Source: Ambrosia x helenae
Taxonomy: Eukaryota > Streptophyta > Magnoliopsida > Asterales > Asteraceae
NCBI GenBank assembly: GCA_030844895.1
Contig: CM061228.1
Location: forward strand, 135,575,068 to 135,639,067
Reading direction: 5' to 3'
DNA length: 64,000 nucleotides
Positions within the stretch are counted from its first letter, which is position 1. Every line of letters starts with the position of its first letter. Shown here piece by piece: positions 33,478 to 45,641 of this stretch. Position numbers and translations under genes: made by a program. Below the pieces are notes generated by a model. It ran no database searches, was not told the DNA's origin, and worked only from the letters and a program-made list of their open reading frames with translations.

Positions 33478-36351
33478 ATGGACGAATCATGGCGCATGCG
33501 TAACATTAACAACCTCCCTCCACGTCGATCACCGGATACCACCACCAGTAACACCGTCGGTTTCCAGCCTTTACATCCTGAGGATTTTGATGACGTGTTC
33601 GGTGGTCCACCACGTAGTGTGCTGTGTAGACAGTTTTCCGGCGAAGGAAACTTTATAAAGTCTAGTGGTTTAACGTTTGAGGATATGTTTAAGAAACCGA
33701 TGAAGAACAGGTGTAGGACGGAATATGGAGGGAGGAGTGATCGGACGTTGCCGGAGTTTAGAATACCGGAGAGTAAAGAAGGAGGAAGGTTGAGTGAAGA
33801 AGAGTTTTATAGTGATATATTTGGAAATTCGAGGATGTCTAGATCGAGATCTATATCGCAGACGAATTCGAATTCGAATACGAAATCGAAGTCGAATTCG
33901 TCTTCGATTTTGAGTTCGGAGGAGTTTAGTCCGTTCCGGCCGGCGGTTGTGGTGGTGGACAACGATGATGTTTCTTTCTCTTCATTTGCTGCTAAGCTCA
34001 GGTACTCTTTTTTTTTTTTTTTTTTTTTTTTGTGGAATTATTATTATTATTGTTAATTGCCACTGGTTTTGGTGGTAATTACAACTGATATTTAAAAGTT
34101 GGGTGGTTGGTGGAAGGGTAAAAAGGTAAAATCACTTGCTTTGTCTACACTAGTCAGTTAGCAGTTTAGCACTAAGGAGCTGTTTGGTTGATTAAGTGCT
34201 GAATCATTAAGAAGTCTGTATGGTTAAGTGTTGAATCATTAAGAAGTCTGTATGGTTAAGTGTTGAATCATTAAGTTGGACCTCTTAATGGTTAGTTTTC
34301 TTGTCCCACATTGGTATGAGAGTTTCATTAAGGTTTAGCCTAGTTCAGTGCTTAATGATTCAGTGCTTAATGGTTCAGCAACATCCCAATTCTTAATGAT
34401 TCAGTCTTAACCATTCCATTCAGATGCTGAAACAAACGCGCTGAATGCTGAATCATTCAACACTGAATGGTTAAGAGCCTCATTAAGAGGCTACCAAACA
34501 GGCCCTAAGATTGTTATCATTTGGCCCCTTGAGTTTAGACTGTGTTTCTATTGGGGCTTTGGGTGGAAAAAAAAGGTGTTAATGCCACTTTTATTTATTT
34601 TTTCTCGATATTTCGGTATAAATTTGGTTGAAAATGGAGGTGTTTTCAAAATAGAGTTTTTAGTATTGTAGGCTAGGTTGTATCAAGTGTCGGTGTCATG
34701 GATGGAACCAATTCCGAACAAACAACATTGATATCAGTATCAACACCGGTTTACGTTTTTAATGTTTTCGTTTGATGTAAAACATTTGTCGATGTTCTTT
34801 TGGGCATTTGACGAGTTTATTATTATTCTTATCATTGTTTTCCCTTTTCGATAACTATAGCGAGTGACGTTACTGTAATAAACCGATTCATATCAACCGA
34901 ATTCCCACCGCATATCACGAACCGATTTATAAAGTGTGTCTCAGTCCCTGTTGGTTAAGATTGTTTTCATTTTGGCCACATTGTTTTGAAACAAATAGTT
35001 TATTAGTATCCATGTAAGTTTGATGTATTTGCAAATATTTAAAAAAATATTGAATTTTGTGAAGGCCAATAAATGTGTCATCTAAATGGAACACATCAAA
35101 GAAGATGCATGAGATGCAACAAATGGCAGATTCACCTTGCAACTTTGAGTCATATGAGAGTGACTACATACACAAATTTAAAGGCTGTTATTCTGGTTAT
35201 TCACAACTGGTTTCATCCCCTGAAGTTACTACTTTTAGACCTAATTCATATGCAAGTGTCAAGGACCCAACCGAGGATCTGCAAGTCAACTCTCCCGCGT
35301 CGATAGTTTCCTCATTACATCAGGATCAAGCGGATGAAACTAGCACAGTCCATGAAGATGATGAAGATGATGATGATGATGAAGTTATGAGCTCCTATGT
35401 TATTGAAATAAATCCTAGTAAAACTAAGGAAAAAATTGGCGAATCGCATGGAGTAGATGAAGCAATTGCTTGGGCTAAACAAAAGTGCAAAGCGCGTAAT
35501 GAGAAAGATTGGAACAAAAGGGAAGATGATGATCATGAGTGTCCTGCAGGAGAAGGTGATGTAACCGAAGGTTGTATGCGCTGCTTTAAACGTTGCATTT
35601 TGGTTCACATCTTTTTTTTTTTTTTTTTTTTGCAGAAATGACGGGTGTAAAGAACGTCCCTGAAGTGCAAAAAGGCAGACATGGATCAGCAGAATCATCG
35701 TCCGTAAATATTTCAGAAGATCATTTACAAGAACCGGAAAAGGATGTAAGCTCATGTAAACAGGTAAATAACTTTTACATATTTTCAGCATATATTCCGC
35801 GTAAAATAGTTTTGTTTTTAAAATTTAATATTATATTTATGTCTTAATACAGATGGAACTAGAATTACTGGATGAGGATATAAAGTTGTGGTCAGAGGGA
35901 AAAGAGCAAAACATCCGATTGCTTCTATCGACGCTACATCATGTAAGTAACTATTTAAATGTATGCATATGTCATGAGTCATATTAAACGCTTTAAATCT
36001 TGTCCCGGTGTAGATTCTATGGCCAAGTAGCGGCTGGATCATGGTACCTTTAACAGACCTCAAAGAGAGCTCAAATGTAAAAAAGGCTTATCAGAAAGCG
36101 CGATTATGTCTGCACCCTGACAAACTGCAACAAAGAAGCGCCACAATTCCACAAAAATATGTTGCCGAGAAGGCATTTCCAATCTTACAGGTACTCCAAG
36201 ATGTTCGTTGATCATGTTTTTTATTATGTTTTAAGATGTTTGGACTTTTATATCCATGTGGGGCGAGTCGGTACAGTTCATGATGTTTTGTTTTTGTTAG
36301 GATGCATGGGCTGCTTTTATATCCCAAGATGTTTGTTCATCTATAAAATGA
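33478..36351 (+). CDS. auxilin-like J-domain protein (JAC1-related), six exons
   Basis: Auxilin-like proteins bring Hsc70 to clathrin coats through a C-terminal J domain; JAC1, a relative, is needed for chloroplast accumulation movement. Exons I can chain in phase with GT-AG introns: 33478-34001, 35065-35570, 35636-35763, 35853-35942, 36014-36190, 36301-36351, giving about 491 residues. The N-terminal part has the family motif EDFDDVFGGPPRSV, then RTLPEFRIP, FYSDIFG and LSSEEFSPFRP. Exon 2 carries an acidic run and SYVIEI..VDEAIAWAK. Exons 4-6 form the auxilin-type J domain: WSEGKEQNIRLLLSTLHHILWP, VKKAYQKARLCLHPDKLQQ with the Hsp70-activating HPD, and a short C-terminal helix ending SSIK. 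The region before the J domain is shorter than the 651 residues I recall for Arabidopsis JAC1. Intron 1 holds a Tourist-like MITE. It resembles the MDESWR-starting JAC1-like branch more than JAC1 itself. Confidence 0.88.
34176..34505. mobile_element. Tourist-like (PIF/Harbinger) MITE in intron 1 of the J-domain gene
   Basis: 330 bp with ends GGAGCTGTTTGG / CCAAACAGGCCC, flanked by the 3-bp duplication TAA (34173-34175, 34506-34508). The interior contains repeated AATCATTAAG / CTTAATGATT words in both orientations. The terminal GGGCCTGTTTGG word and TAA target are classic for Tourist MITEs. Confidence 0.88.
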
Positions 36352-37099
36352 GAGAAAACAAAACAGATGCGAGTAATCGCGTGGACATGTTCATATCTAA
36401 AGGAAAAATCAGAGCTTCGGAATATGACACCATAAGAACTAAGAACTAGCGGCGTTGGTGTGTTTTTTGGTGGACGACGATGGTAAATGCAGAAGATATA
36501 GAAAAAAAAACAGAGTGTTTGCTTGTATTAAGTGAGGATTCTGACATGTTAATTATAATTTTTGTGGTTTTCTTTTCTTTCAACTTTGAGAGTGTTGTAT
36601 GGTATTTAGTGAGACCAGTAATTTAAATAAGTGTGAATGATTTTGTATCCATTGTATAAATATATGGCTTTTTTTTTCAAGATAATTCAAATACTTTCAT
36701 TCCAAGACAGAGAAAATTACATCAAGATAACGGGCTTTTGAATTCAGAAATTTCTTTTCTGTAAAGTGTTAAAAGCAATCTGCAATATGGGCTCATTGAT
36801 GTTAAATTCAGATGCCTATCACTAGAAACTTTATCAGGGACCATTAGTTATAAATTCAAATGCATGTCAGTATAAACTTCAGGGACCATTGATGTTAGAT
36901 TTGGTAAGTCAAAGGTCCTACATGTACATTAGATTGGGAGTAAGAGTAACCAACCTCATCCAAAAAAATCATCCAACCACCAATGAATGGATTTCCAGCC
37001 ACCTCACCTATCTTTCTACTAGATAAACCATAAATATACATATATGCAACTTACCCAAATGACCCATTACCAACACCCCCCCCCCCCCCAACCACCATC
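36352..37099. other. intergenic between J-domain and mTERF genes
   Basis: 3' UTR of the J-domain gene, then a spacer with two related ~55-bp stretches around GGGACCATT (36835 and 36880). A C run of about 14 (37076-37089) lies just upstream of the mTERF start codon. Confidence 0.5.
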
Positions 37100-38008
37100 A
37101 TGGCAGCAGCGACAGCGGCGGTGATAGCATTCCACTCATATTCTCCTCAAGAACAACAGCAAGCACATGCACAACAATCAACAGACACCCTTCAACTTTC
37201 GAAGAAACCGAAATCCCTCCTCCATAAAAATCCTCTATACACTCAAGTCAACACAAAACTATCCCTGCAGTTTAAAGAAAAGATCATATGCCTTGAAGTT
37301 ATGGGTGTTGATTCAGGCAAAGCCCTCTCTTTAAACCCATTAATCCATTCAACCACTTTAACTTCCATCCACAGCATCATAACCTTCCTTAAATCTAAAG
37401 GGATTCAACAAAAAGATCTTCCAAGAATCATTGGCATGTGCCCCAAGATCCTCACCGCCAGCATAACCGATGAACTCATTCCAGTTTTCAGCTTTCTAAC
37501 GCGTGATCTCAATGTCCCAGATCACAACTACAGAAAAGTGATCAATAAGTGTCCAAGATTACTTGTTTCGAGCGTCGAAAATCAGCTAAGACCTGCTCTG
37601 ACTTACCTAAAAAGACTAGGCTTTAAGGATTTAAGAGCCTTAGCTTATCAAGACTGTGTGTTACTTGTGTCAAATGTGGAGAACACATTAGTGCCCAAAT
37701 TGGATTACTTGATCAGTTTAGGATTTTCTAAACCGGAGGCGATTGAGATGGTTTTGAGGTGTCCTGGGCTGTTCACTTTCAGTCTTGACAATAATTTTAA
37801 GCCGAAATTCGAGTATTTCGAGAAGGAAATGAAAAGGGATGTGAATGAATTAAAGAAATTTCCACAGTATTTTGCATTTAGTTTGGAGAAAAGGATAAAG
37901 CCTAGACATTTGGAGACTGTTGAATGTAGGGTTGAGATTCCTCTACCACTTTTACTCAAAACCACTGATGAAGAGTTTGCAGAGTTGCTAATGCAGGGCA
38001 AGAAATAA
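37100..38008 (+). CDS. mTERF-family organelle transcription/termination factor (SOLDAT10/EMB93-like)
   Basis: mTERF proteins are alpha-helical repeat proteins that bind DNA or RNA in plastids or mitochondria and affect transcription, termination or splicing. The single exon encodes 302 residues. Residues 1-45 are Ala/Gln/Ser-rich and suit a transit peptide. From about residue 85 there are five to six mTERF repeats with the signature LPRIIGMCPKILT, KVINKCPRLLVSSVENQL, LGFKDLRALAYQDCVLLVS and MVLRCPGLFTFSLDNNF. It ends with the conserved ELKKFPQYFAFSLEKRIKPRH block. Size and motif wording are closest, from memory, to Arabidopsis SOLDAT10/EMB93 (~283 residues, plastid). Naming to that orthologue is tentative. 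Start ATG at 37100 follows a C-rich leader. The gene converges with the CIPK gene, 440 bp apart stop to stop. Confidence 0.88.
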   Translation: MAAATAAVIAFHSYSPQEQQQAHAQQSTDTLQLSKKPKSLLHKNPLYTQVNTKLSLQFKEKIICLEVMGVDSGKALSLNPLIHSTTLTSIHSIITFLKSKGIQQKDLPRIIGMCPKILTASITDELIPVFSFLTRDLNVPDHNYRKVINKCPRLLVSSVENQLRPALTYLKRLGFKDLRALAYQDCVLLVSNVENTLVPKLDYLISLGFSKPEAIEMVLRCPGLFTFSLDNNFKPKFEYFEKEMKRDVNELKKFPQYFAFSLEKRIKPRHLETVECRVEIPLPLLLKTTDEEFAELLMQGKK

Positions 38009-38449
38009 AAAGAAAAAAAATCTGTAAATTCTTTTTTTTTTTTTTTTTTTTTTTTTGAGTATTAGAAGATGGCTAGTGTTCACTGCAATTGTTCTGCATA
38101 TTTGTGAAGAATATAATTTTAATGAGCAGTTGAAGACTGTGTATCAAAATAACAACCCTAATAATAATAACTGTAGTATTATTACATTGCAGAGTTTATA
38201 GTTTAAACTTTTTAAGTTATGGGGGTACAATGCAGGGATCAAACACGAAACAGATCCACGTTCGGGAACGATCAATCTTTTATACAGTAAAACAAAAGCG
38301 AAACATATTTGATTTCTCACTAACCATCCGAAATCCGATTACGAAGGTGGTGGTAGCACAGGAGCACCTGCTACACATGGAGAAAGAAAATTCAAAATTT
38401 TGGCAAATAAATAGAATCTTATTGGCTTGACGTGTTCCAATTTTCGAAA
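38009..38449. other. 3' region between the convergent mTERF and CIPK genes
   Basis: Contains a T run near 38031-38056 and presumably both 3' UTRs. No further gene. Confidence 0.5.
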
Positions 38450-41400
38450 CTAACCAGTTAAATTCCCATTTGCCTCCTCTTCGGTTCTCCACACGATGTC
38501 CTTCAACCCGGTTGAAAGGTTTTTGTAAAACTGCGTAATCAAGAAAGAGAGATAAGGTCGCAAAATAGAAGAAAAAAACCATGTATGTAAAAAATACTTT
38601 TATCCTGAAGCTTGAGCAGGTATATAGATTTACCTTATGAAATTCCAATGTATCCCCTCCCGCTTTGCGGACCTCAACCATATACAACGAAGGTGCGACT
38701 TCAAAGATCTAAGAAACAAGAAGGTTATACATGTGATTAAAAGACACTAAAATCGTACAATGACAATTTAACCCTGTATGTAATAACATAATTTAGTAGG
38801 TTTTAAGCATTTTGGGTACATTTTGACCCGCTTGACCCAATCAACCGATTTCCTTCTTTGCTAATTCTTTCAAGTGTACCCATTTAGCCGTTCAAGGTAA
38901 AGTATAGCCCGACTTGACCAGTTAATCGATTAATGGGTCGCAACTGCCGCCAGTAAATTTGAACATATATCTTTTGCGTAAATGAAAAGACGGATTTAGA
39001 AGAAAATATACCTCTGTTGCAACAGACAAGTGGCCCTTACGTCCAGTCTTTTCGCCTTGAAGTTTCAACTAAAGTGCAAAAAACACAGGTGGTTTAAACA
39101 TCAAAGCTTCCAAAATGGAGCAACTTTAACATAAAGAAATAAAAACATGTTTTATCACCTTGTAATTATTTTTCTTCACATCAAATCCTAAAGGTGTAGC
39201 AGCTTCTTCGATTTTTGAAATAATCTCATTGGCAGGACATTTTGATGTAAATCTTGTTTCACGATTCACAAGCCCCTGATATTTCATTTATTTCCAGAGT
39301 CAATAAATTTCTTTTAAGCATAGTTATCAAAAGCCATCGCCTTGACCGCCTAGGGGACCAATTTCCTAGAAGCCACCAGATCTCGCTTTTCCCTCCTAGA
39401 TAATAAAAGCCATGGTTTGATTTTTAAAACCTAATCCCCTATTCCCCTGACTAATATAATCGACCAATACTTGCCAATTTATAGAGATATATCTAAGTCT
39501 CAATCAAATCTTTTTTTTTTAATATATAAACACCTCAACCCATTGATTTATTAAAGGCGTGTTAACCCTTTTAGGGGGTATGGCTAAATCAGTCAGTTTA
39601 TATTTATATAATTATATTATTTTATAAGATGATTGTTATTTGTAATGATTTGGTGATTTTTTTTAATTTTTTTTATTTGCGCTTTTTTTTTCTCAGGCCC
39701 GCGCTTTTTTTGCGCTTCTCGCCTAGGCCACAGGCGGAACCTAAGCGCCTTGAGTGCGCCTCACGCCTTTGATAACTATGACTTTTAAGATAACACAAGT
39801 TAGACAACTAGAAGCAAATACCATTTATTCAAACGTTAGAAATTGGCAGCCACTGGCTCGTAAATGTATTAAAATTTTACACAATAAGAGGAACTGAAAA
39901 AAGTTATACGTACCATCTGTTTTTCAAAAAGAGAGCTGAGATTAAGGCCCTGGGATTTAGAAATAAGCTCAAAGGCGTTCATAGTGACGGGGTGTGCAGG
40001 CCGTTCATCCCGCTTCTCCACAACAAGGACTGCAGCATCCTATATGAAAGAAAAAAAAAGATCATTAAGCGTCATCAAAAGCGTATAATTGTAAATTAAC
40101 AAACGAGTGAAATTACCCCAGCTTCATTGAAAATAGCATCTACGTCAGCTAGACTAACATCCTCTTGTTCAAACTTAGGGGGCACGTATCCTTTCTTAAA
40201 CCATTCATTTTCAACGACTTCAGCTGTTGTGATCCGCTGTCACAAACATAATGTTCATATGATCAGTGACAAATGTAGTAAAGCAAATATATGTGATAAG
40301 TTACGAGACATCTCCAATGAACATTGATGTGATTTTCTTGTGGCAGAGTTGATACTTGATCATGCTTCATGCAAATAATTTGTATGACTTATACTGTTTT
40401 TATGATGTTGTAATTCTACGTTCTGTGCTTTTGGCATGTGTTTATGCGTATGCCGCTTTTCATAGCTTAATGAAGACATTAACTGCATCTGAAGTTTCTC
40501 AACAACAAATTGAACAAATGACAAAAATATCAAAATCTGAGTTTATGAGTTATCTCATGAATTTCGGGGTGTAATTCAACCTGTTTACTTATGAATAGGT
40601 TAGGTTAGGTTATATATTCAAAGGATAAAATAAAAAATGGCATAACGGAAAATATATTAGTATCAAAGTAATATCACTTTAGTTCTCATGTTTGGCACAC
40701 TTAACTATTTAAAAAATATGCAAATTCTTTGGACAAAGTGTTTAGGGTCATACCCAACCCCACCTATTTCAACCGTATCAACATCCTAACCCGAACCCAT
40801 TTTTAACCGTCAACCAACCCACAGGACCCGGCCGCTAGCCACCTCCATAAGTAAACTGGTCTGATAGAAAAGGCAAGCCAAAGAATGACAACACTACCTA
40901 TCTGGAATCATAGTAATCACTTTGCTCAAATCATTAATCAGAAAAACATACACTCCGCATCATAATATCATATGCATCACAAATGTACACACAACACATT
41001 TTTTTAATTTTAAGGTTTAAAGCAAGAGCAGGAAAACATACTGTCACGGGATTAGGATCCAGAATCCGTTTAATTAGCTTCTTTGCACTTGAGGAGAACC
41101 ATGGAGGGCAAGTGAAGTCAGCCTTAAATATCTGGCAAACAAACAACTCATTTGGTTTTTAATAAAACTAGAAAAAAAGTTCTTACATGTCTAAGTTTTG
41201 ATGCAAATAACAAAATAATACCTTCTTGTAAAGGGCCGTGAGGTTTGCATCTTCAAAAGGAAGATATCCAGCCATAAGAACGAAAAGAATTACACCACAT
41301 GACCATAAATCTGCCTTAGCTCCGTCATAACCCTTGTTGTTGATTACCTAGAAAAGTAAATAACCAAACCGTAAAAAAAAGTGACTTAATTACAATTACC

Positions 41401-43454
41401 AAATCATTCATAAATAAATTGTTTAAATGTAAAACTTACCTCAGGAGCAACATAATTAGGCGTTCCGCACGTTGTGTGTAATAGGCCATCTTCCTACAAG
41501 AAGGATGTCAAGAAACTGGGTTCAGTTTCCTCATTTTATTTTGTGATATCTAAGAATTTGAATTGGTAGAGCATACTATCAACTTTCACATTTAGTATAT
41601 AAAAAATAACTTACTCGAACTTGTTGAGGCAACGCACTCAAGCCAAAATCAGAAACCTTGAGACATCCACTTGCATCCAATAGTAAATTTTCAGGCTGCA
41701 AAAAATAGATAAAACCTTAATCGTCAAGGCTTGCTTAATTTATCAATATTATATGTGGCAAGATCAGCAGGTTTGTGTTGATAGATATTCAATGTGTTGA
41801 CCGACAACAGGCTCTTGTTCATTTTAGTGTTCTTTAGAAATATTCAATGTGTTGACTGGTATTACGAAAACATTTTGTTACATCTAAATCTTTGAATATA
41901 CATCAAAATAGAGTCTGGAAACTTTCAACCCGTTTGACCCATTCTGTCCATCTTCCTTTTAACTGATTTACTGGTTCAGCCCGTTTGAGATTAAACACAA
42001 CCGAGCCCATTCATTAGTAAATGGGAAAAGAATCACAAAGACGACCTTGAGATCTCTATGGAAAACGCCCCGACTATGGCAGTAATCAACCGCATTAATG
42101 AGCTGCTGAAAATACTTCCTTGCTTCATCTTCTTTAAGTCTGCCTCTAGTTGCCTTAAAATAAGTCATAATCTTGTATTAGTAAAGCCCATTGTGAAGGC
42201 CATGAAAAGTTCGAAGGTACCATGAACTTACAACTTTGTCAAATAGTTCACCACCAGTCACAAATTCCAAAACAATGTATATTTTTGTCTTGCTCGCCAT
42301 AACCTACAATAAAAGAGACTTTAAACAAACACGTATCGCGATTCATGGTTTCTACGTGCGTGACATTAAAAATGTGTTTTATAGCTAAGAGGCTCATTTA
42401 TGAAAACTAAAGCAACAATAAAGTAGTAATAGAGATGTTTATCTCGGGTAAATTTGCGAAAAAGGATTGTTGCTAGATCGATAAAGATACGATGATTTGT
42501 ACGCATACGCATGCACAATTAATGCTAAGATCCTAATTTCTATATGAATAAAATTACCACAAAAAACAAAACCTGATCTTGACATATCTTAGAGGGTGTT
42601 TGGGATTGCTTATTTAACTCCAAAAGTGTTTATTGACTTATGGCTTTTTTAAAAGGAAATTTTAAAAAAAGTGTTTGGATTAGCTTTTGTGGTGAGAAAA
42701 GCCAATAAGTCAATAAGTTGTTTTTTAAAAAGTGTTTGTTTTAGCTTACTAGTGTAAAATGACCAAAAGCCAGGATTTCTGACTTCTTGAAAACAGGTTT
42801 TTCACCCTTACTGAAAAGCCAAAACCAAAAGTGCTTTTGGTTTACACAAACGGCTTATTGACTTATTGGCTTCTTGGAGAAGTCAATAAGGAGTTTTGAA
42901 ACTCAATCCCAAACACCCACTTAAAATTATAGGAAAATTTCCATTCCTCCCTAAGAAGAAAAGGAACCAATTACAGATTACATAACAATACTTCATACAA
43001 GTTTAGCAACAAAAGCAAGTACAACCAAGACACATACAAACTAACCTCAAACATACGAATCACATTCGGGTGTCTTATCAGTTTCATAGTCGAAATCTCT
43101 CGTTTAATCTGCAAATCCCCAAAAACAAACATTACATAAACTCAAGCTACATATCAAGTAAAAATACTAAACAACAAACTAACAAACAATCAGATCAATC
43201 TTCCTAACTTCAATTCAACCTGATTATCCCTCAACAAAGTCAAACCAATCCAAGAATTGAAAAGGGTCAACGCCAAATACCTGAGTGATCATCTTATGCT
43301 TAAGAACTTTCTCTTTATCAAGAATCTTGATCGCAACATTATCGCCCGTCTCAACATTCCTAGCAAACTTCACCTTAGCAAAAGTCCCTTCACCAAGCGT
43401 CCTTCCAAGTTCATATCTTCCAACCCTTGTTCTTGAAGGCCGTGAAGACGCCAT
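38450..43454 (-). CDS. CIPK23: CBL-interacting protein kinase, CIPK23-like (SnRK3), 14 exons
   Basis: CIPKs are Ser/Thr kinases activated by calcineurin-B-like calcium sensors; CIPK23 in Arabidopsis regulates the K+ channel AKT1 and nitrate transporter NRT1.1. Fourteen coding exons chain in phase 0, all with GT-AG introns (minus): 43454-43281, 43108-43046, 42303-42232, 42153-42046, 41695-41615, 41493-41440, 41347-41222, 41131-41042, 40236-40117, 40039-39914, 39275-39159, 39068-39012, 38708-38634, 38530-38450, giving 447 residues. Seen in order: P-loop GEGTFAKV, VAIKILDK lysine, HRDLK catalytic loop (FHRD rather than the usual YHRD), DFGLSAL, activation segment with TTCGTPNYVAPE, and SCGVILFVLMAGYLPFED. 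The regulatory half has MNAFELIS (NAF/FISL motif, CBL binding) and a KLQGEKTGRKGHLSVATEIF..VEVRKAGGDTLEFHKFYK phosphatase-interaction region. Every essential residue is present, so it looks functional. Introns carry two MITEs. CIPK9/3/26 are less similar by eye. Confidence 0.93.
39319..39781. mobile_element. hAT-type MITE in the CIPK intron between exons 10 and 11
   Basis: Inverted ends CATAGTTATCAAA(A/G)GC are flanked by an 8-bp duplication CTTTTAAG (39311-39318, 39782-39789). The interior is noncoding and ends in GC-rich GCGCC/CGCGC words. It lies wholly inside the intron, away from the splice sites. Confidence 0.85.
42592..42920. mobile_element. Tourist-like MITE in CIPK intron 2
   Basis: 329 bp with ends G(A/T)GGGTGTTTGGGATTG in inverted orientation and a TTA target duplication (42589-42591, 42921-42923). 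The interior carries AGTCAATAAG words in both orientations. Same size class as the MITE at 34176 but a different family by sequence. Confidence 0.88.
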
Positions 43455-44172
43455 CTTTTCTTAATCTTTTTTTTTCTTTTTTTTACTACCCTAATTATCA
43501 AAGCTCCCCCCTTTTTTCCTTAATCTTTTGTATACAGAAATATACAGGTATATTCCTATGAATCCCTCCAATAAAGTTTTAATCTTTTTTATACCCAAAT
43601 GAAAGTAAATATACATATACCATCCATTCTCCTAAAAGAATAACTTTTTGGGTAATTTTTTTTTTTTTTATTTTGATTTGAAATCAAGATCTTTTCTTTT
43701 TACAAGGTTGCCAAACTTGAGATTTTGCTACACGCATCTTCCCTAAATTGAAATAATAAACACTAAAAGAATGAATTAACCTTTGTTTGGACCGCCTTGA
43801 AAGATCATTAGGATGATGAGATATTGATAATATTATTACAAGACAAGAAAAAAGAAGCAAACATTCAAGAAAATAAAATAAAATAAAATCAAGATTGTGG
43901 AATTTAGGGGAATTGGGGTTGTGGAAGAAACAAAAAAACGGACCGCGAAAAGAAAACAAGGGTTGACGAATACAGTGAAATAATAATAATAATAATAATG
44001 GCGTATTTATTATTTATTTGTATGAGTTCTTCCCCAGATCAACCTTAACCTTGTAGGCAATCTAAGATTATGTAGTATTATTTTATTTTTATTTTAATAG
44101 TACATTTTTTTTATTCGTTAATGGTTATCTCCTCCTGTCTTCTTAAAATAGACAAAACTATTATTAAGAAAA
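43455..44172 (-). promoter_or_regulatory. upstream region of the CIPK gene
   Basis: 5' UTR and promoter by position. The minus strand from ~43960 to 43460 is T-rich and CT-rich like a plant leader, possibly with a leader intron. No certain TATA box. A (TAA)n run lies at 43980-43998. Confidence 0.4.
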
Positions 44173-44663
44173 CTAGCTAATTACCTAGGGAGTGTCTCGT
44201 GGTTAAAAAATCTAATATGACTTAATAAAAAAAAGAAAAAAGAAGTAAACAGTCTCAACCACTTTTAATGCTAAAGAAAGTTGTTCTAATGTTTATACTA
44301 CGAAAAAAGGCTCTCATGCTGCGTTCCCAGCAGATTAAAAAAATCTCAACCTCTTTTAATGCTAAGCATATCGTTATAGCAAATGAAAATAATTTTAAGA
44401 GAATATAGATATAGATTTTATTTAAAAAAAGAAAATAATTTTTTTTTAAATTTATCTTTTATTTAAAATAATAAATTCAATACTATCAACTCAATGTGCC
44501 ACATGGCACATTCAATGGGTGGGGGGGGGGGGGGTTGAGGCCTCCATAGAATGTCACCTCATAGAAAATGTGCCACATGGCACATTCAATGGGGGGGGTT
44601 GAGGCCTCCATTGAATGTCACCTCATAAAAATTTAAATTATTTTATTATAAGTTATAGATAGA
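44173..44663 (-). mobile_element. decayed Helitron F with internal duplication
   Basis: CTAG at 44173-44176 is preceded by A and followed by a body resembling the other Helitrons (GGGAGTGTCTCGTGGTTAAAAAATC). The 5' end on minus is TCTATCTATAACTTATAAT near 44663. The terminal GC hairpin is mostly lost. The 5' part holds a block duplicated in tandem (44493-44565, 44567-44627) that starts ATGTGCCACATGGCACATTC and contains TTGAGGCCTCCAT. The two copies differ in G-run length (about 15 and 8). Confidence 0.7.
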
Positions 44664-45236
44664 TTATAAATGTATATTAAAGATAGTGTGTATGTTTAGA
44701 AAAAGTGCAAAGACAGAAGTAACCATTGCAAGAAGTGATTGAGACGGTGGTGAAGGTGTAGTTTTTTTATCAATAAAATATTAAATGAATTTTAATAAGC
44801 AAAAATATAAAAAGAATTAGTTAAAAAAATTAGTGTTAAATAAATAAAAGATAAGCGTGAAATACATTGAACACAAATTTGGAGATAGTACTACCTCAAA
44901 AAATTCCCACAAAAGCCTCCAAATTTCACGGTAACTACTTCACTAATTTACTACCCAAACTCACTACCCCTTTCATCGGTAACGGTGATACCGTGAGGGT
45001 AGTCAGGTACCAGCTTCATTTACTGGTAGTGTCTCGTCCCCACTTAGTTACCTAATTGGTACAAAATAAAATATGAGTAACTTAATTGAAACAAACTTAA
45101 AAGTTGGTTACTATATTACAAAGTTTTTCGAATTTCCCCATAAGTATATGCAAGAAACCTTGTTTTTTGAAAAAAAACTTCCAAAAAATTATCTTGTGAC
45201 CAAGATTAATCCACATCACCCATTAACAAATATATT

Positions 45237-45286
<50 letters not shown>

Positions 45287-45641
45287 GTGTCTGTTCTTAT
45301 TTATATATGAGAGAGAATAAAGATTCAAAATTTTTAAATATGAGAGAAATGTAAAAAGACTAAAATGACCTTAAATAGATAAATACTATATTTGTTAGTA
45401 GGTGATGTGAAATAATCTTGACCATGAAACGAGTTTTTGAAAGTTTTTTTTTCAAAAATACAAGATTTCTTGTATATACTGAGCTTATATGTACCATCAT
45501 AGATTGTGCATACTATCATAATGTGGGTACCCCATAAACATACACAAACTATCATGTTAGCATCACATCATATTTCTTAACTTAAAAAAAAAACATCAAA
45601 TTTCCCATAATGTAAAATCTTCACAAATCCCAATAAAATAT
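44664..45641. other. intergenic, (GA)n microsatellite
   Basis: No gene. A (GA)n run of ~21 units lies at 45241-45283. Confidence 0.6.
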
